A DNA stretch of 64,000 nucleotides from Parasponia andersonii (lineage: Eukaryota > Streptophyta > Magnoliopsida > Rosales > Cannabaceae): contig JXTB01000590.1 of assembly GCA_002914805.1 (NCBI GenBank), positions 6,891 through 70,890 on the forward strand, written 5' to 3'. Positions 32,309 to 45,350 of this stretch are shown here, piece by piece (position 1 is the stretch's first letter; each line of letters starts with the position of its first letter). The position numbers were made by a program, and so were the translations under genes. Under the pieces are notes generated by a model. It was not told the DNA's origin. It ran no database searches and saw nothing but the letters and a program-made list of their open reading frames with translations.

Positions 32309-33965
32309 TTGGGAATATGCCCTAAAAAATAGTTTCTTTGTTTGAAATTTTAAATAATATTTATTGAAATTAAGTATTATCTATTTTATGTTAATAAATT
32401 TTATATTATGCCCCAATTATATACATATAATATTTATATTTTTCTACTATGCAAATATCTAAAAGTTTCCATAATTAATAATGAGTAATAAAGAATTGTT
32501 TGTGTGAAGAGTTCACATGTGGGAGACTAAATTCTCTATTTCATTATGTCTAAATAAAGAGTTTACATTCTACAAATAAAGACAGAATACTTTATTTTGC
32601 ATAGAATGTAGTGTTGTCTATTTCAATGGAATTGATAAAGTCTCTAATCATCGAAGTATCTAACTTCGAATAGAAACACTAGTGTATTATAAGAAAGTTA
32701 TAAGTACATTGAAGTAGACCAAGTGAAAATAAAATTTGAGGTTAAGTGCCGTAACTCAATATTCTATCTTTCACTAATCTAGCACTATTGCAAGATTACC
32801 TTAATCCTAGTGATTTGCTTTCATGAGTTTTATTTTATTGACTTATTAAAGGACTGGTTCCGATTATATGATTTGAACTCCGATATCTTGGAAGATAGGA
32901 TTTGTGAATTGACGAGAACACCCGTCATGATTTGAACACTATGCATTTAATGTCACTTTGAGTTTTTAAGGACTTGGATAATAAAAAACTAAGCGCCAGA
33001 TATTTATTTTGTAAATTTAACTGTGTTTGTATTGGTAGTTATAAATACCGTAGACAGTTATTATGTATTAGATGAAAAATGACAACTCAAAGGTAAATAT
33101 GTACTAGAGAGGTAATACAGTAATTTCACCTCACTAATAAGACATTACATCAGGGGTATATTTGTAGGTGTAGTATATGTGAAATGGATCAAGTTAATTA
33201 AAGTGTTAATTAGCTTCATAGAAAATATATGACATTTAGTTTAAGAGTACAATATTGGGTCTATAGTGGAGTGCATCAGTATTAATGGATAAGGTCCAGT
33301 CATAATTAAGAGTTAATTATGATTGTAGGTAATTGGCTGATTGAAGCTTATATTATGGATCCACAAGGTTCCCTGTCTAGCTCACGTATAGCCCAATAAC
33401 TAATTGAATGGTCAATTGAGCTCAATATGCCTATTAGAGTTTATATTTCTCTAATACTTAAGAGAAAAGTTCTCCTAAGCCTCTGTACAGTGGTTCTACA
33501 TGCTATCCATGCATAGTTAGTGTGCTTAATGTGTGACAGAGAGGAAAAAGAGAGTGAGAGAGAACCTAGCTACTGCGGGAGAAATCTTGTATTCGTTCAT
33601 GGCCACTGAGGGAGAGATCTATGGTCATAGATGTGCAGTCAAGGAGAAGGAAGAGCATCTTCCGAATTGTTCGCTCATCTTTTGTTGGAAATCAAGAAGG
33701 TTCCCACTCACTGAATCATTCAACATACTCAAGAAAATTGACAGGAAGGCTTAATAGTTGTGAAGCGCTTCCAAGTTTTATCTAAACCAAGATCCATGAA
33801 TTGATTTATATTAGATCAACTATTCTATATATTTTATTTTGTTAAGTTTCGAGAAAAATTTTAAAATACTAATTCTACTGCATTCTTGATTTGTTTACAA
33901 AACTGCGGAATCATTTTCGGTAAAATCATTTTTTGAAATATTTTTTTTTTTTGGAATTTCTAGCA
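32309..33965 (+). mobile_element. Element I: second solo LTR of family E
   Basis: A 1,657-bp copy starting TATTGGGAATATGCCC and ending TTTCTAGCA, with no internal sequence attached. Flanks CAACC and TAGCT do not match, so either the duplication has decayed or a deletion occurred on one side. Short frames inside it are not genes. Confidence 0.88.
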
Positions 33966-34368
33966 TAGCTCTGATAGTTATGAAGGGATCTTCTCTGTTG
34001 GTTGCATGGAGGTTGATTCCAGATATTCGTATGCAATCCTCTTTTATTACGGTGTTTAAGGTATCTTGAAGATTTCCTAAAGCAACAATGAATTGCTTGT
34101 TGAGCACTTGACTTTTGGTGGTGCCAACAACATTCAAGCCGATAAGTCAGGTGTTAGAAGTCATCTAGTTATTGTCTAAACTAGTGAGTACTGCTTAATC
34201 TGTTAGCAGATCAACGATAGTAGGAGGGGCTAGGGCTGCTTGATCTCTTTATTACATATTGCGAGCAGCTAAAGTAGTTTCCTAATTACGGGTAAATGGG
34301 CTACACTAGTAGCTTCATGTGAGGCTCTTTATGAATCTCTAGTAGTTCTATTCTTAGCACCAAGACTT
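33966..34368 (-). pseudogene. gag-start remnant and primer site of element C
   Basis: An 80-codon minus-strand open stretch (34137-33895) lies just inside an LTR edge, where gag begins in A and B, though I see no strong motif. The primer-site-like sequence AAGTCTTGGTGCTAAGAA (minus strand, about 34367-34350) parallels TTGGCGCTAGAA of A. The last part of the open stretch runs into solo LTR I. Confidence 0.5.
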
Positions 34369-35004
34369 TGTCAATAGAAATAATAATTGGATTCATAAGC
34401 AAAATTCAGCCAAAATGCATGCGATGATTGCTTAAAAAAAATAAAAAGGAAGACAAATTTTATAGTGGTTCAGCCTCAAAACGATGACTTACATCCACTG
34501 TCATTTATTATAAAGAGAGTGTTTATGGAGCAAGAGAGTGCTTGTAAACTTGTTCAAAAGTGTGACTGTAGACCTCTATTTCTAGAAAGAGAGTCCTAGC
34601 CATTTACAACTCTATGTCGTATATCTACTAACATATGTATCTAAAAAATAGTACAAATATTTTAATAATTATCTGAATTCGAATTTTTAATCTTAATTCA
34701 AAATAATTATATCTATTCAAACGATAATTATTCATTTGAAATTTAATTATCCATCTTCCACTAGAACTGTGGAGGTACACATTTTTTCAAGGTATCTTCA
34801 TTAGCTACATGCAAATATTAATGAGCTAGCTGGTATTCACTCAATTAAGGTGCTTCTCACAAGTTTGCTAGTAGAATTCTCTAGTGAACTTCTTACTGTC
34901 ACTCTTGACAGTGAAAGTTGTATTGCTAACTAGCTATACGTACTTTATGAATCACAACAAAAGAATGGAGTAGAGTCCTTATGTAGCTACTTTTGTTTAG
35001 CTAC
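34369..35004 (-). repeat. LTR of element C (5' LTR, partial)
   Basis: Starts TGTCAATAGAAATAAT next to the primer-site-like stretch and contains AATTTTATAGTGGTTCAGCC followed by GATGACTTACATCCACTG, which parallels the A and B LTRs (GATGAGCTTACGTCCACTG). The right end is not visible because element B starts at 35005; B probably inserted in or next to it. Confidence 0.6.
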
Positions 35005-35633
35005 TGTTGATAGAGGTTTTGTCAATAATAAATTTAGAAAAAATTATGAGTTGTGGCTTGTGTGAAAAGGGGTATTAATCAAAGCAAATAAAGAGGCAAA
35101 AATTTTATAGTGGTTCAGTCCCAAAAAAGATGAGCTTACGTCCACTGTTTTTCACTATTTTCTGGAGAATTACTAGAACTCAAAATTACAATGTGTTGTC
35201 CGGAAAGAAGAAGAAAAAATTAAAAAAAGGTTCTTTCAAGAATTCCTCAGCCTCTCAAGATCAGAAAAAGACCCAGATCCCCCCTCCGAAACATTGAGCT
35301 TCCTTTATATAGATAAGGGTAGCTCAATGTTGCCAATTGTGAGAATAGGTAACTGTACAATCGGGCAATATAATTTGAGTAACAATATAACTGGGTAATC
35401 ACTTAAATAAGGTAACTGGTCGATCTTTAAAGAGAAACTTTTGTTTCCCTTTCTTTATAGGTTACCTGTTTGACGAACCGTAGACTAGTCTCCTTTTCAT
35501 TCTGGTCACACTTAACCTATTCGGAAGAGGTCGCACGTAATTTATGCGGTTGAGGTCGCATGCAACTCTTTCAGAAGAGGTCACACTTAATCTTACTCAT
35601 GCGACTTGACATAGGATTTTAGACCGCACAACA
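35005..35633 (-). repeat. Element B 3' LTR (629 bp)
   Basis: TGTTGATAGAGG...CACAACA, complete. Shorter than A's 778 bp LTR largely because its U3 array has four 25-bp units, not eight. The left flank is GCTAC; the partner flank is lost by truncation of the other LTR. Confidence 0.92.
35501..35600. repeat. 25-bp minisatellite in U3 of B's 3' LTR (4 units)
   Basis: Four units of exactly 25 bp with the core GAGGTCGCACGTAA, homologous to the arrays at 3-177 and 12701-12900. Confidence 0.88.
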
Positions 35634-35647
35634 ATTGCCCCCCAGCT
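35634..35647 (-). other. Polypurine tract of element B
   Basis: Minus strand reads GCTGGGGGGCAAT directly before the 3' LTR. One more G than in A. Confidence 0.85.
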
Positions 35648-36017
35648 CCATTAGTTCTTTAGGACAAAATGGAGCTTCCTTCTAATGATAGTGCGAGCTT
35701 AAAAAATGCGACCTCACGACCTAGACTTGAGACCCTTGAAGAGTCGAAGAGTCGCCAGATCTGAAATCTCACCTTTCTCAAGATCACTCGCACCTTTTTC
35801 TGACAGATGAAAATACGTGTCGCCTTTTCTAAGAAAAATAGTAGAACTCGAGGAGACTTAATGATAGCGATGATGCCAACAGTCGTCTTTAAATCGAATC
35901 ATTTCAAATTTTGAAAGATACTAATTTAATTTCGGAAAAAATCAAATCCCACGTGAACTTCAGCCTTTAGATCTGAAAATCAAATACCTTGATCTACGGC
36001 TGTGATATAGCGATGCT

Positions 36018-36599
36018 TGAGAGATAAATATTGGAAATCAATCCGCTTCTTCATTATAAACTCTCTTGTCTTCCATCTCTCTAAAACCCAAAGTATTTCA
36101 GAGCAAACCCTCCAGCGTCGTTTCGTTCTTCAGCTCGCACAGTTCCAGTATCTTCTCCGACGGAGTTCAGACCATATCTCAATCCTTCTGTTTTCGAAGA
36201 ACGGTTAGTATATTTCTTCTCTCCGATTGTTCTTCGTCTGTTCTCGAAAAAACTTATTTTCAGTTTTTATTTCTAGGAATTGAAACACATCCCACATTCG
36301 GATGGACTAGAATGGAAAATTTTCAGATCCCCTTTACCAGTTCGTAGAATAGACTCTTTTCTAGACAATGGACAAAGATGAACTCGTGAAAGAGTTTTTA
36401 GGATTTGATACCCTATTTATTTATTTTTTTTTTTTGACGAACTGCTCGAGCAATTTTTATGAATCCATAGACCGATTAGAAAAAATTCGATGGGCTTGCT
36501 TGTTAATACAATCCTAGGGTGAACCCCCAAAATTCACTAGCATCTAGTGAAGATCCTTGATGCTCGCATAGGATTAAACCCATCAGTATTTCTTTTCAG
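36018..36599 (+). other. Promoter region, untranslated exon and leader intron of B's antisense gene
   Basis: A weak TATA-like GATAAATA (36023-36030) is followed by a stretch conserved with A (630-776), a splice donor CG|GTTAGT at 36204, and an acceptor CTTTTCAG ending at 36599 directly before ATG. Positions and spacing match A. The region 35648-36017 has no recognised coding content. Confidence 0.5.
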
Positions 36600-38717
36600 A
36601 TGTCTAGTAGTGAGGATTTTAGGGAAGGGAATACATTCTCAGGAGAATCTGAGAACTCCAGTGTTAGCTCCATAAACCTTGAAGATGACCTTCAGCCAAA
36701 ACCCGAAGTAGAGATAACAGGGGTCAGGCAAAATAGTCCTCGCATAGGCGACCTCCCTCAGGACTAGTGGCCTCGACATATCACGGATGCCCCTGCCTTC
36801 GCATCGGGCTATCAATACATAGAGGGGTTTTGGTCATGTACAAATATAAGGACGAGCTGCACATCAAACAAGCTCAGCAAAATCGTGTACAACTATAAGA
36901 TCGCCATCCCTCTTCGCCTACCTATAGAATTCAATTGACCACACACACCACCATGTGGAATTGCCTCATTTTCTAAAGCAGTTCTCAAGTGTGGTGTCCA
37001 CATTCCACTTCATCCATACATAAAATCAATCATCGACTACTATGGGGTCGTCCCTTTCTAACTGACTCCAAATACATATAGATATATGGTAGGGTTGTAC
37101 ATACTTTACCACAAATTAGGTTTAGACTCCCCTACTCCTGAAGAGTTCCCTTGGTTTTACCAAGTGAAATCAAACCCGTCAGATCTTGGCTTCTTTTGTG
37201 GTAAAGTATGTACAACATGGGAAAATGTCAAAATCCATTTTTCCACTTTGACTATGCGGATAACGGCTTCTTTCAAAATCCTGGTAGGTAGTTTTTCAAT
37301 TTATCGCCTTTCTGTATTGTTATATTTATCCTGATCGCACTCGTATGTCATCGCAGACAATAGGGAACGGCCCAGACATTCCAAGGAACAGCTCGCAAGG
37401 GTGTACAAAATCAATGACCTTCCAATTGAGGAATTTGATTGGAAGGTACTTGGTACTTCCAAGAATCTGGTCGCTTACAGTCTATAACCAAAGGGAGCTG
37501 CATTCCCTGACCCCCCCGTTCGTTCGTCCAGACTTTCGAGCTAGAAGAAAAAAAAGCCAAGGAAGCAGACGGATAAAAGTGCCTCGTCTTCCAAACCTAG
37601 GAAATGAAAAGCACCTGCCACCCCTTCAACTTCAGAACCATCTTCTCCAGAAACAGCATCACCACCAGCTCCTCAACTAGCTCCTCAACAAAAAGAAGGT
37701 AATCATATATACATACATATTTTAATCATCATTGTATTATGTCACCTCGCTTGCTGATATATCTGTACAGAGATGGTTATTGATAGCAGCCTGCGAGCAC
37801 CAACTTCCACTCTCGGGTCCATGGAAAAATCCAAGACACCCGAGAGCACTCCTCCGTCATCGAAAGGAAAAGAGAAGGTCGACAATTCCAAAAATCAAAA
37901 AGTTGCCTTTGAGGACATCCCGGCAAGCTCGCCTCCTCTATAGCATCAAACAATGAGCCATCCTGAACCACCCAAGGAGGCTGCCACCTCTTTGGAACCG
38001 AACTTGGTAGATAAGGACAAGGAGTTCTTCATGCTCCTCAATCAATTACCAGAGAAGCCTGGTATGAGCCAGCCTTCATTAATCACTTCACTTCCAAGGA
38101 GGGCTGGGAGAGGATGAAGCGACGATCTACCAAGGTTGCCTTCGGTTTTGTGATGAGGATGGTGGCAAATGTAAGCATCTTTTTATTCTCTCCTCAAATG
38201 TATTATTTCTTGGTATTAATGGTTATATTTTCAGACCGCGGCTACTGCTGTCCTGATGCATGACCCGGTCCTCGAATATTTGGAAAAGGCCGAAAAAGTT
38301 GAAGAGATAACCCAAGCATTCGAGAACTCAGAGAAAGCTCGGGAGGAGGAGAAAAAAGTCTTTGACTTGGAAAGGCAACAGCAACTCGAAGGCATGGCCA
38401 AGGAGAAGCTCGAGAAGGAGAACCTTGAGGAAAAAGTCAAAGAGCTCGAGAAAACCATCTCTGAGTATCTAGATCGTATGAAGGAGGCGACAACAGAGGT
38501 AGTTCACAAAGCTATTGAAGAATTCAAGGTGACTGAATTCAAAGAGCTCGAAGATAAAGCCAGTGACATCGTCTCGTTGACAATTATTTTTAACATCTTC
38601 TGCAAGCATCCGGACTTTGACTTCTCTATCCTTGGCGAGGACGTGGTCAAGCCTGTCCAGAGTTGGAGGGAGGATACTATCAAAACTAGAGATGGCAGTG
38701 CGAGCACTTCTGCATAA
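36600..38717 (+). pseudogene. Antisense gene (aORF) of element B, four coding exons
   Basis: Exons: 36600-37283, 37357-37698, 37771-38170 and 38235-38717; all three introns begin GT and end AG at the same places as in A. It has the ATG that A has lost (MSSSEDFREGN). Exon 1 carries the same Transposase_28-like block (HPYIKSIIDYYGVVPF) and GLYILYHKLGLDSP. Exon 4 encodes the coiled coil, with EKVKELEKTISEYLDRMKEA, and the tail GEDVVKPVQSW. Breaks: stop codons in exon 1 (near QD, N and VPF), an internal deletion after GFFCGK with a frameshift, stops in exons 2 and 3, and a frameshift near 38062. So neither copy here is intact, but the two are broken at different places, which lets the common gene structure be seen. 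Confidence 0.8.
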
Positions 38718-39429
38718 TAAACACTTGTATTTATTTTTTTTGTTTCAGAACAATGCAGGCTTGGTCTCCTTTTCTCTCTTTGCTTGTATACGGGTGCGAT
38801 TTTTTAATGAATATTTTTTTCTTGTCAGACATATTCCTGCAAAATAATCAAAACACAAGATTGTAACTTTAACTAAGTAGTCAACCACTAGGTGACTGAT
38901 CGGTACGCTTTTTGCGATTTGAATCTAACTAACTTAAAACGAGTTCTAAGTGTTAGGATAGGTTAGGTCGCTTAAGAAAATAGCAAGTACGAGTGATGCA
39001 AACTCAATACTGTTTTTGAAAAGTTCCATGGCAAAATATGATATAGCAATATATCACATCGAACAATGAACATTTTGCTTAGTTACTTTGTTATTCAAGG
39101 AGGGAAATTGCGTAATACGACATGCTAAGGCATGAAGCGAGGAGAAAATCCTAGGATTTTAAGGAATCTTAGATATTCCGACGATCTAAAATTCTGTCCC
39201 CTCTAAATGGACGTTTTGCATAGTCCCTTAGGAAACAGGTAGGAGATAATATTCTAATCCCACTACCCCCCGAGTTTTATGGTGTCCGAAAAATGCCATA
39301 GAACTATAAGAGATGAATCAAATGAAGTCGAAATAATAGCCGAAGAAATATAATTGACGAATGATGTCGAATGACGAAATAATGAAGAGACAGGAAGCAT
39401 TGAAAATACATGAAGATAAACATGAAGAT
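38718..39429. other. Spacer between antisense gene and pol in B
   Basis: No coding sequence is recognised. AT-rich downstream part of the antisense gene, then one copy of the 89-bp unit found twice in A, including the C6/G6 tract at about 39265. Repeats and A/T runs otherwise. Confidence 0.55.
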
Positions 39430-42400
39430 TCATTGATAATAACGACGAAGTTGTTTTGCATTCCACGCATGTTCGATCTTTTGTCTGGCGATACGAGCTA
39501 GCTTGTATGTCCCAGGTCGAATGACGACGTCAATAACATAAGATCCTTCGCAGGAAGGTCCAAATACACTAGCACCATGCTCTTTATTGTTAGGTAGAAC
39601 TCTTCGAAGGACAAGATCACTAACTTCAAAATGTCTACTTTTGACTTTGGAGTTATAATGTCGTATAGTGCGTTGTTGATATGATGCGATTTAAAGTTGA
39701 GATTGTTCACGCCTTTCTTCTAAAAAATCGAGCTCAATTCTCATCAATACATCATTCTGATCTTACTCATAAACAGATCGTCATAGAGAGCTCGCACCAA
39801 TTTTAACTGGGATCATTGCTTCATATCCATAGGCTAAAGAGAACGGACTCTCTCCAGTAGTGGTTCGTTGAGTGGTGCGATAAGCCCATAAAACTTCTGG
39901 AAGTACTTCTGGCAAAGCTTCTTTATACTCATCCAGCTTCGTCTTTATATTCTGTTTAAGTATTTTGTTTATCGCTTCGACCTGCCCATTGGCTTGTGGA
40001 TGAACAATAGCAGAGAAACTCTTCTTGATGCCCAAGTTGTTGCAGAAGTTACGGAACTCATCGCAGTCGAATTGTTTCCAATTATCAAAAATTATAGTAT
40101 GCGGTATACCATAACGACAAATTATAGATTTGTAAACAAAATCTATCATCCTTTTTGCAGAAATGGTGCTCAAGGCTTTAGCTTTTGTCCATTTTGTGAA
40201 ATAATTGACTGCGACCACCACATACTTCAATCCACCCCGTGCTAATGGAAGCAACCCGATAATATCAATTCCCCAAACAGCAAATGGCTATGGACTAGTC
40301 ATTGTAGTTAAAGGAACATGGTATTCTAGGAATAGTCGCAAACCGTTGACATTTACCACACTTACTAGCAAATTCCATTGTATCCTTCTTCATAGTCGGC
40401 CAAAAATATCCTTGTCGAAGAATTTTGTTCGCAAGTGCTTGCCCCCCAGAATGATTTCCGCATATTCCTTCGTGAATTTCCCTCATAATGTAGCGTGTTT
40501 TTTTATCATCGACACATAATAATAATAACGAGCTAAAACTTCTTCGATAAAGCTTGTCATCATGGATGATATAGCGGGCTGCCTTCATATGAAGTCGTTT
40601 TGCATCGTCTTTACTTTCAAGAAGATCGCCATTTTGAAAATATCGCATTATAGGATCCATCCACGATGGTTTTTCGTCAACTGGCATTATTACCTGGGAT
40701 TCAACTTTGATGCTTGGCGATACAAGAAATTCGACAGGAACAACCTTCAATAACTCTACATCTTTCATTGAAGCGAGCTTTGCAAGTGCATCCGCCCAGG
40801 TATTTTCAATGCGAGGAAGAAGTTGAATGTTATAAGTAGTGAATGTTGAGAACAATCGTTGTACCTCCTATAAATAGGCCATCATTCTCCCCCCTCTTAC
40901 TTGATAATCGCCCTTAACCTGACAAACGACCAGCTGAGAGTCGCTGTACACTTCAATCATCTCGACTTTCATTTCCTGTGCAAGCTTTAGCCCAGCTATC
41001 AGTGCTTCATATGCAGCCTCATTATTCGATGCTGGGAATTTGAAGTGAAGTGCACAATGAATGTTATGCCCTTCAGGACTGATTAAAACTAGGCCCGCAT
41101 CTACTCCATTCTCGTTTGATGACCCATCAACATAAAGTTTCCACAACCTTGATGTATCTGATGCAGGTTTTTTGAGTACTCCTGTGGGAAGATCGACATC
41201 ATATGTAAATTCTGCAATAAAATCTACGAGGGCCTGACCCTTTATGGTAGTGCGAGGTTGAAAATTGATGTCAAATTGACTCAATTCAATGGCCCACTTA
41301 AGTAGCCGTCCTGAAGCCTCAGGTTTCTGTAGAACGTATTTCAACAGAAAATTCGTGAAAACTCTGATAGAGTGAGCATAAAAGTAAGGTCGAAGCTTTC
41401 TTGATGCGATGACAAGTGCTAGTGTCAATTTTTCCATCTCTGGGTATCTTGTTTTGGCATCAAGTAATCTTTTACTTACATAATAGACAAGTCATTGTAT
41501 ATTTTCCTCCTCGTGAATTAATGCAGCACTCGTCGCATATTTGGAAATAGCGAGATATAAGCATAATTCTTCTCCTGGGTTTGGCTTCGACAAGAGTGGA
41601 GGAGAACCCAAGTGTGCTTTTAACTCTTGGAATGCCTGCTCACATTCTTTCGTCCATTCGAACCTCTTTGATCCTTTCAATACTTCAAAGAATGGTTGGC
41701 ATTTATCAGTTGACCTGGATACAAACTGACTCAGTGCAGCTACTCTTCCTGCTAGGCTCTGTACATCCTTGGGTTTACGAGGAGATTGCATATCAGCTTG
41801 TATCTTCTGAGGGTTAGCTTCAATGCCTCCCTGATTGACCATAAAACCCAAAAATTTTCCAGATCCTACCCCGAACGTACACATCTGGGGATTCAGCTTC
41901 ATTTGATATTTTCAGAGAATTTTGAACATTTCATCAAGATGCTTAATGTGATCTTTGGCTTTCTCCAACTTCACCAACATATCGTCGACATATACCTCCA
42001 TTGTCTTGCCAATTTGTTTTGCAAACATCATATTGACAAGACGTTGGTAGATCGCTCCTACGTTGATGAGTCCAAAGGGCATTTTCTTGTAGCATTATAA
42101 TCCTCGATTAGTGATAAATGAGGTATGCTCCTCATTTAGCTCGTACATGGGGATTTGATTGTATTCAGAATACGCATCCATGAAACTTAAGAGTTCATGC
42201 CCTGATGTCGCATCTACAAGCTGGTCGATTCTCGGAAGGGGGAAGCTATCCTTTGGGCACGCTTTGTTGAGATCGGTGAAATCGATGCACGTTCTCCACT
42301 TCTCATTGGGTTTCTTTACCAAAACTGGGTTAGCAAGCCAATTGGGATAAAAAGATTCCCTTATAAATCCAATTTTGAGCAGCTTCTCCACCTCTTCTTT

Positions 42401-45289
42401 CTACGCGACGTAGCGCTCTGGATTCATAGCTCTTCTTTTCTACCGTACAGGCTTCTTTGTCGGGTCTATGTTAAGATGGTGGCATATGATATTCGAATCG
42501 ATCCCTACCATGTCCAAATATTTCCATGCGAAGACATCCAAGTTAGATTTCAGAAAAGTGACCAACGAAGCTCGCACAGGTTCTTGAATCTTCGTTCCAA
42601 TCTTTAAAGTCTTGGCGGACATGTCGAATGATAAATCCTCTAGATCTTCAATGGGTCTAGTTCTGACCTCTTCGTCTATTTCTCGAGGATCGAAGTCTTT
42701 GCTGGTCGTGTCGATTGACGCTTTAACTGACGGTTCGACTGACACTTTGTCTGACGCTTCAACTGATGCTTCGACTGATGTTTTGCCCAATGTTTTGACT
42801 GACGCTTCTTCTGGTAGCTAGACCATCATTGTGCGAGGCGTCGCATCCTTTACTACGAGTTTCAATGAGTTGTTATAACAAGTCCACGGATCATATTGGT
42901 TTCCTTGCACCTCGCCTACCCCGTGTTGGGTCGAGAATTTCATAGTGAGATGGTAGATTGAAGTGACAGCTCGAAGTTCCCTCAGTGTCGGTCTTCCCAG
43001 CATAGCATTTATCACAGAGGGGCAATTTACCACCAAAAATTGGGTCATTATCGTTGAAACCCTATGATAGGTTCCAACGTTGACCATTAATTCAATCATG
43101 CCCATAGGTATTAGGCTATCACCAATGAAACCATAGAGTGGAGTAATAGTAGGCTTCAAGTCGCTCTTATTCAACCCCATCTTCTTAAAGGTATCGTAGT
43201 ATAGGATGTCAACAGCACTCCCATTATCAACCACTACTTGCCACAACTGCCTGCTTCCATAATTAATTTTTATGACCAATGTGTCATTATGTGGATAATG
43301 GACCTCCCTCGCATCTTATTCTGTGAAGGTAATATCCATATCTGGTACTCGTTGAAGCTTGCGTGGTCGCTGCTCAAGATGCCTAACGTTAGTCAATGGC
43401 TGTTGTCGAGTTTCTCGTGCATACTTGTCTTGAGCCCTTTTTGAATTTCCGCCAACACGCGGTCCCCCAAAGATAGTTCGTATTTCGCGTTGAATTTCTG
43501 GAGGTCACTATTGGTTTTCTTCTCGCCTTTCGTTGTTCTGCCAGGTGTATTGCCGCAGTCGCCCTTCTTTAATCAATCTTTCAATTCTATCCTTTAAGGC
43601 ATAGCAATTATTGGTGTCATGTCTAATGTCATTGTGATACCGGCAGAACTTATTGGGGTCACGCTTTGCTCTGTCCTGTTTCATTGGTTCCGGTTGATGG
43701 TATCGCTCCTGCTAGTTTGTGACCACATAGATATGATCTATGAGCGCGTTCAACTCGAAATGATTATTGAACCGCATAGGAGCTCTTGAAATCTCCTGCT
43801 TTTTTAGTTCTTGGCTGATTCTCCATCAACTGTTCATTACTCCTTCTGTTTTTCTTATTACCGTTATTATTGGTCGTGATCGCATCTTTAGTAGCATCTT
43901 TCCTTCCTTCTTTCTTTGTCTTTTGAAGATTCTCACAAGAAGATTCTACCCTCAGATGCCGACCAACCCTTTGGTAGAAGACTTCTAGAGTTCTACATTC
44001 TCGCTCAAGTAATTCCTCCCAGAGTTTAGTTTCTGGTCGCACCCCGGCCATCATGAGAGTTAAAACTCCCACTTCAGGTGGGTTGTTGACCTTTGCTAAC
44101 TCTGAGGTGAATCGGTTGAGATAAGATCGTAGAGTTTCCTCTAGACCTTGTCGAATTGCAGACAAGCTAACAAGTGGAACAGTGAAATTTTTTGCAGCTT
44201 GGAACTGTCTCAAGAACGCCATCTGAAGTTGTTGCCAGGATGAGATTAGGCCGGACTTGAGTCCTCGAAACCACTTCTTTGCCACTCCTGAGAGAGTTAC
44301 AACAAAACATCTGCAATGTGTATGATCATTGACACGATGGAGTTCCATCAGGTCGCTGAAGTGATCCATATGGTCCTGTGGATCAGTTTTCCCATAAAAA
44401 GTGTTTATGGTGGGAAGTCTGAATCCAATAGGTAGGGTAGTAGCTCGAACTTCCTCACTGAATGGTGATTGATGATACCCATCAGCGAGCTCATCGTCCC
44501 AACTAGCAAATGCGTCTAATGCGATCCTTAAATTGTGAACATCAACGTTCGGAGGGAGAGCATTATCTCTTGCTGGCGGCAAGGGCGGCCTTTGATCGTT
44601 ATCTCGATGTATGGCGGGTTGGTCAGGTAGAGTCTTCTACGATCTGTGAGAGGAATCCAGTGAAATAGTGCGACGAGATTGGCTTTGGTCGTTATGATGC
44701 GATACGGATCGTTCATGACTACGTCGCTGCTCCAAGTGTTGTCTTAAGTCTGTAGGATTTTGTCTTGACTCTCTACTGATTCTTTCGAAGACGCTTCTTA
44801 ATTGTCGTTTTTGTTCGCTGTTTAAGCGATCTTTATTACCAGTGGATTTCGAGAAGGTTGTCCACGATCACGGTTAGTACTTGAACTCTCTGTACTAGAT
44901 TATAGAGGCAAGTTTGTGACTTTATCTTTTCCTTTGGAGATGCGATCTTCATGACGCTCTTGCTGGGTTCTTGGCTGGTCGTGTTTTCTTGTCTGTAGGA
45001 TCTGTATTCCTTTCTCAGGTAGTTGAGTAGGACGTTCTCTAGGACATTCGTGCTGTGGTGGGGTCACCATCTATCCTTCAGCAAGTTATTGTAGAGAGTC
45101 ATTGATCTGGTTAGTGATTTGCTAAAGGTTCACCAATGTCTCCTCCATGCAATCCTGTCTCTGAGCAAGGTTTTCTGATGCGGTCATGGTAGGCTGATCC
45201 TGAGCAGGGTCTGCCTGTGTAGCAGCAGTGCTTTGGGATTAGTTTTGGCTAGTTTCGGTAACTCTGGTAGTGTTTCTGGTATTTACCAT
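39430..45289 (-). pseudogene. gag-pro-pol of element B
   Basis: ATG at 45289, stop 39430-39432 after the integrase, 5,860 bp. Frameshifts are visible near 44850 (one base lost against A), near 43800 and near 40310 (four bases lost), with in-frame stops including codons 56 and 68, the same two codons as in A. Gag (44582-43764) has DHMDHFSDLMELHRVNDH and KKWFRGLKSGLISSWQQLQ. Protease has VDNGSAVDILYYDTF near 43230. RT has YVDDM at 41982-41993. The second RNase H (about 41200-40700) has LYVDGSSNENG and VYSDSQLVVCQVKGDY. The integrase has HEGICGNHSGG, KCGKCQRF and NGQVEAINK, and its second catalytic Asp is kept (TIIFDNWK). Overall B is as decayed as A in stops and more so in indels. Confidence 0.92.
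42715..42810 (-). repeat. Short KASVE linker of element B
   Basis: About four degenerate units (KTSVEASVEASDKVSVEPS) between protease and RT, against about ten in A. Same reading frame. Confidence 0.8.
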
Positions 45290-45332
45290 TATTAAAAAAG
45301 CGAAATTTGATAAACTGTTTTGCCAGAATAGC

Positions 45333-45350
45333 CCTCCTTCTAGAGCCAAT
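45333..45350 (-). other. Primer binding site of element B
   Basis: Minus strand ATTGGCTCTAGAAGGAGG directly after the 5' LTR. It differs from A by one base. Confidence 0.75.

Larger units (their letters stand above)
15165..34368 (-). mobile_element. Element C: old, broken Tat-lineage element hosting later insertions
   Basis: Minus-strand RT, protease and gag remnants at 15165-17833, a gag-start remnant at 33966-34355, a primer-site-like stretch and an LTR from 34369 make up one highly decayed Tat element or several pieces of related ones. RNase H and integrase are missing on the left. The space between the remnants is filled by a Tekay-like solo LTR with copia E inside it, by G with H inside it, and by solo LTR I. 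Joining the pieces into a single element is inference from orientation and order. Confidence 0.6.
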
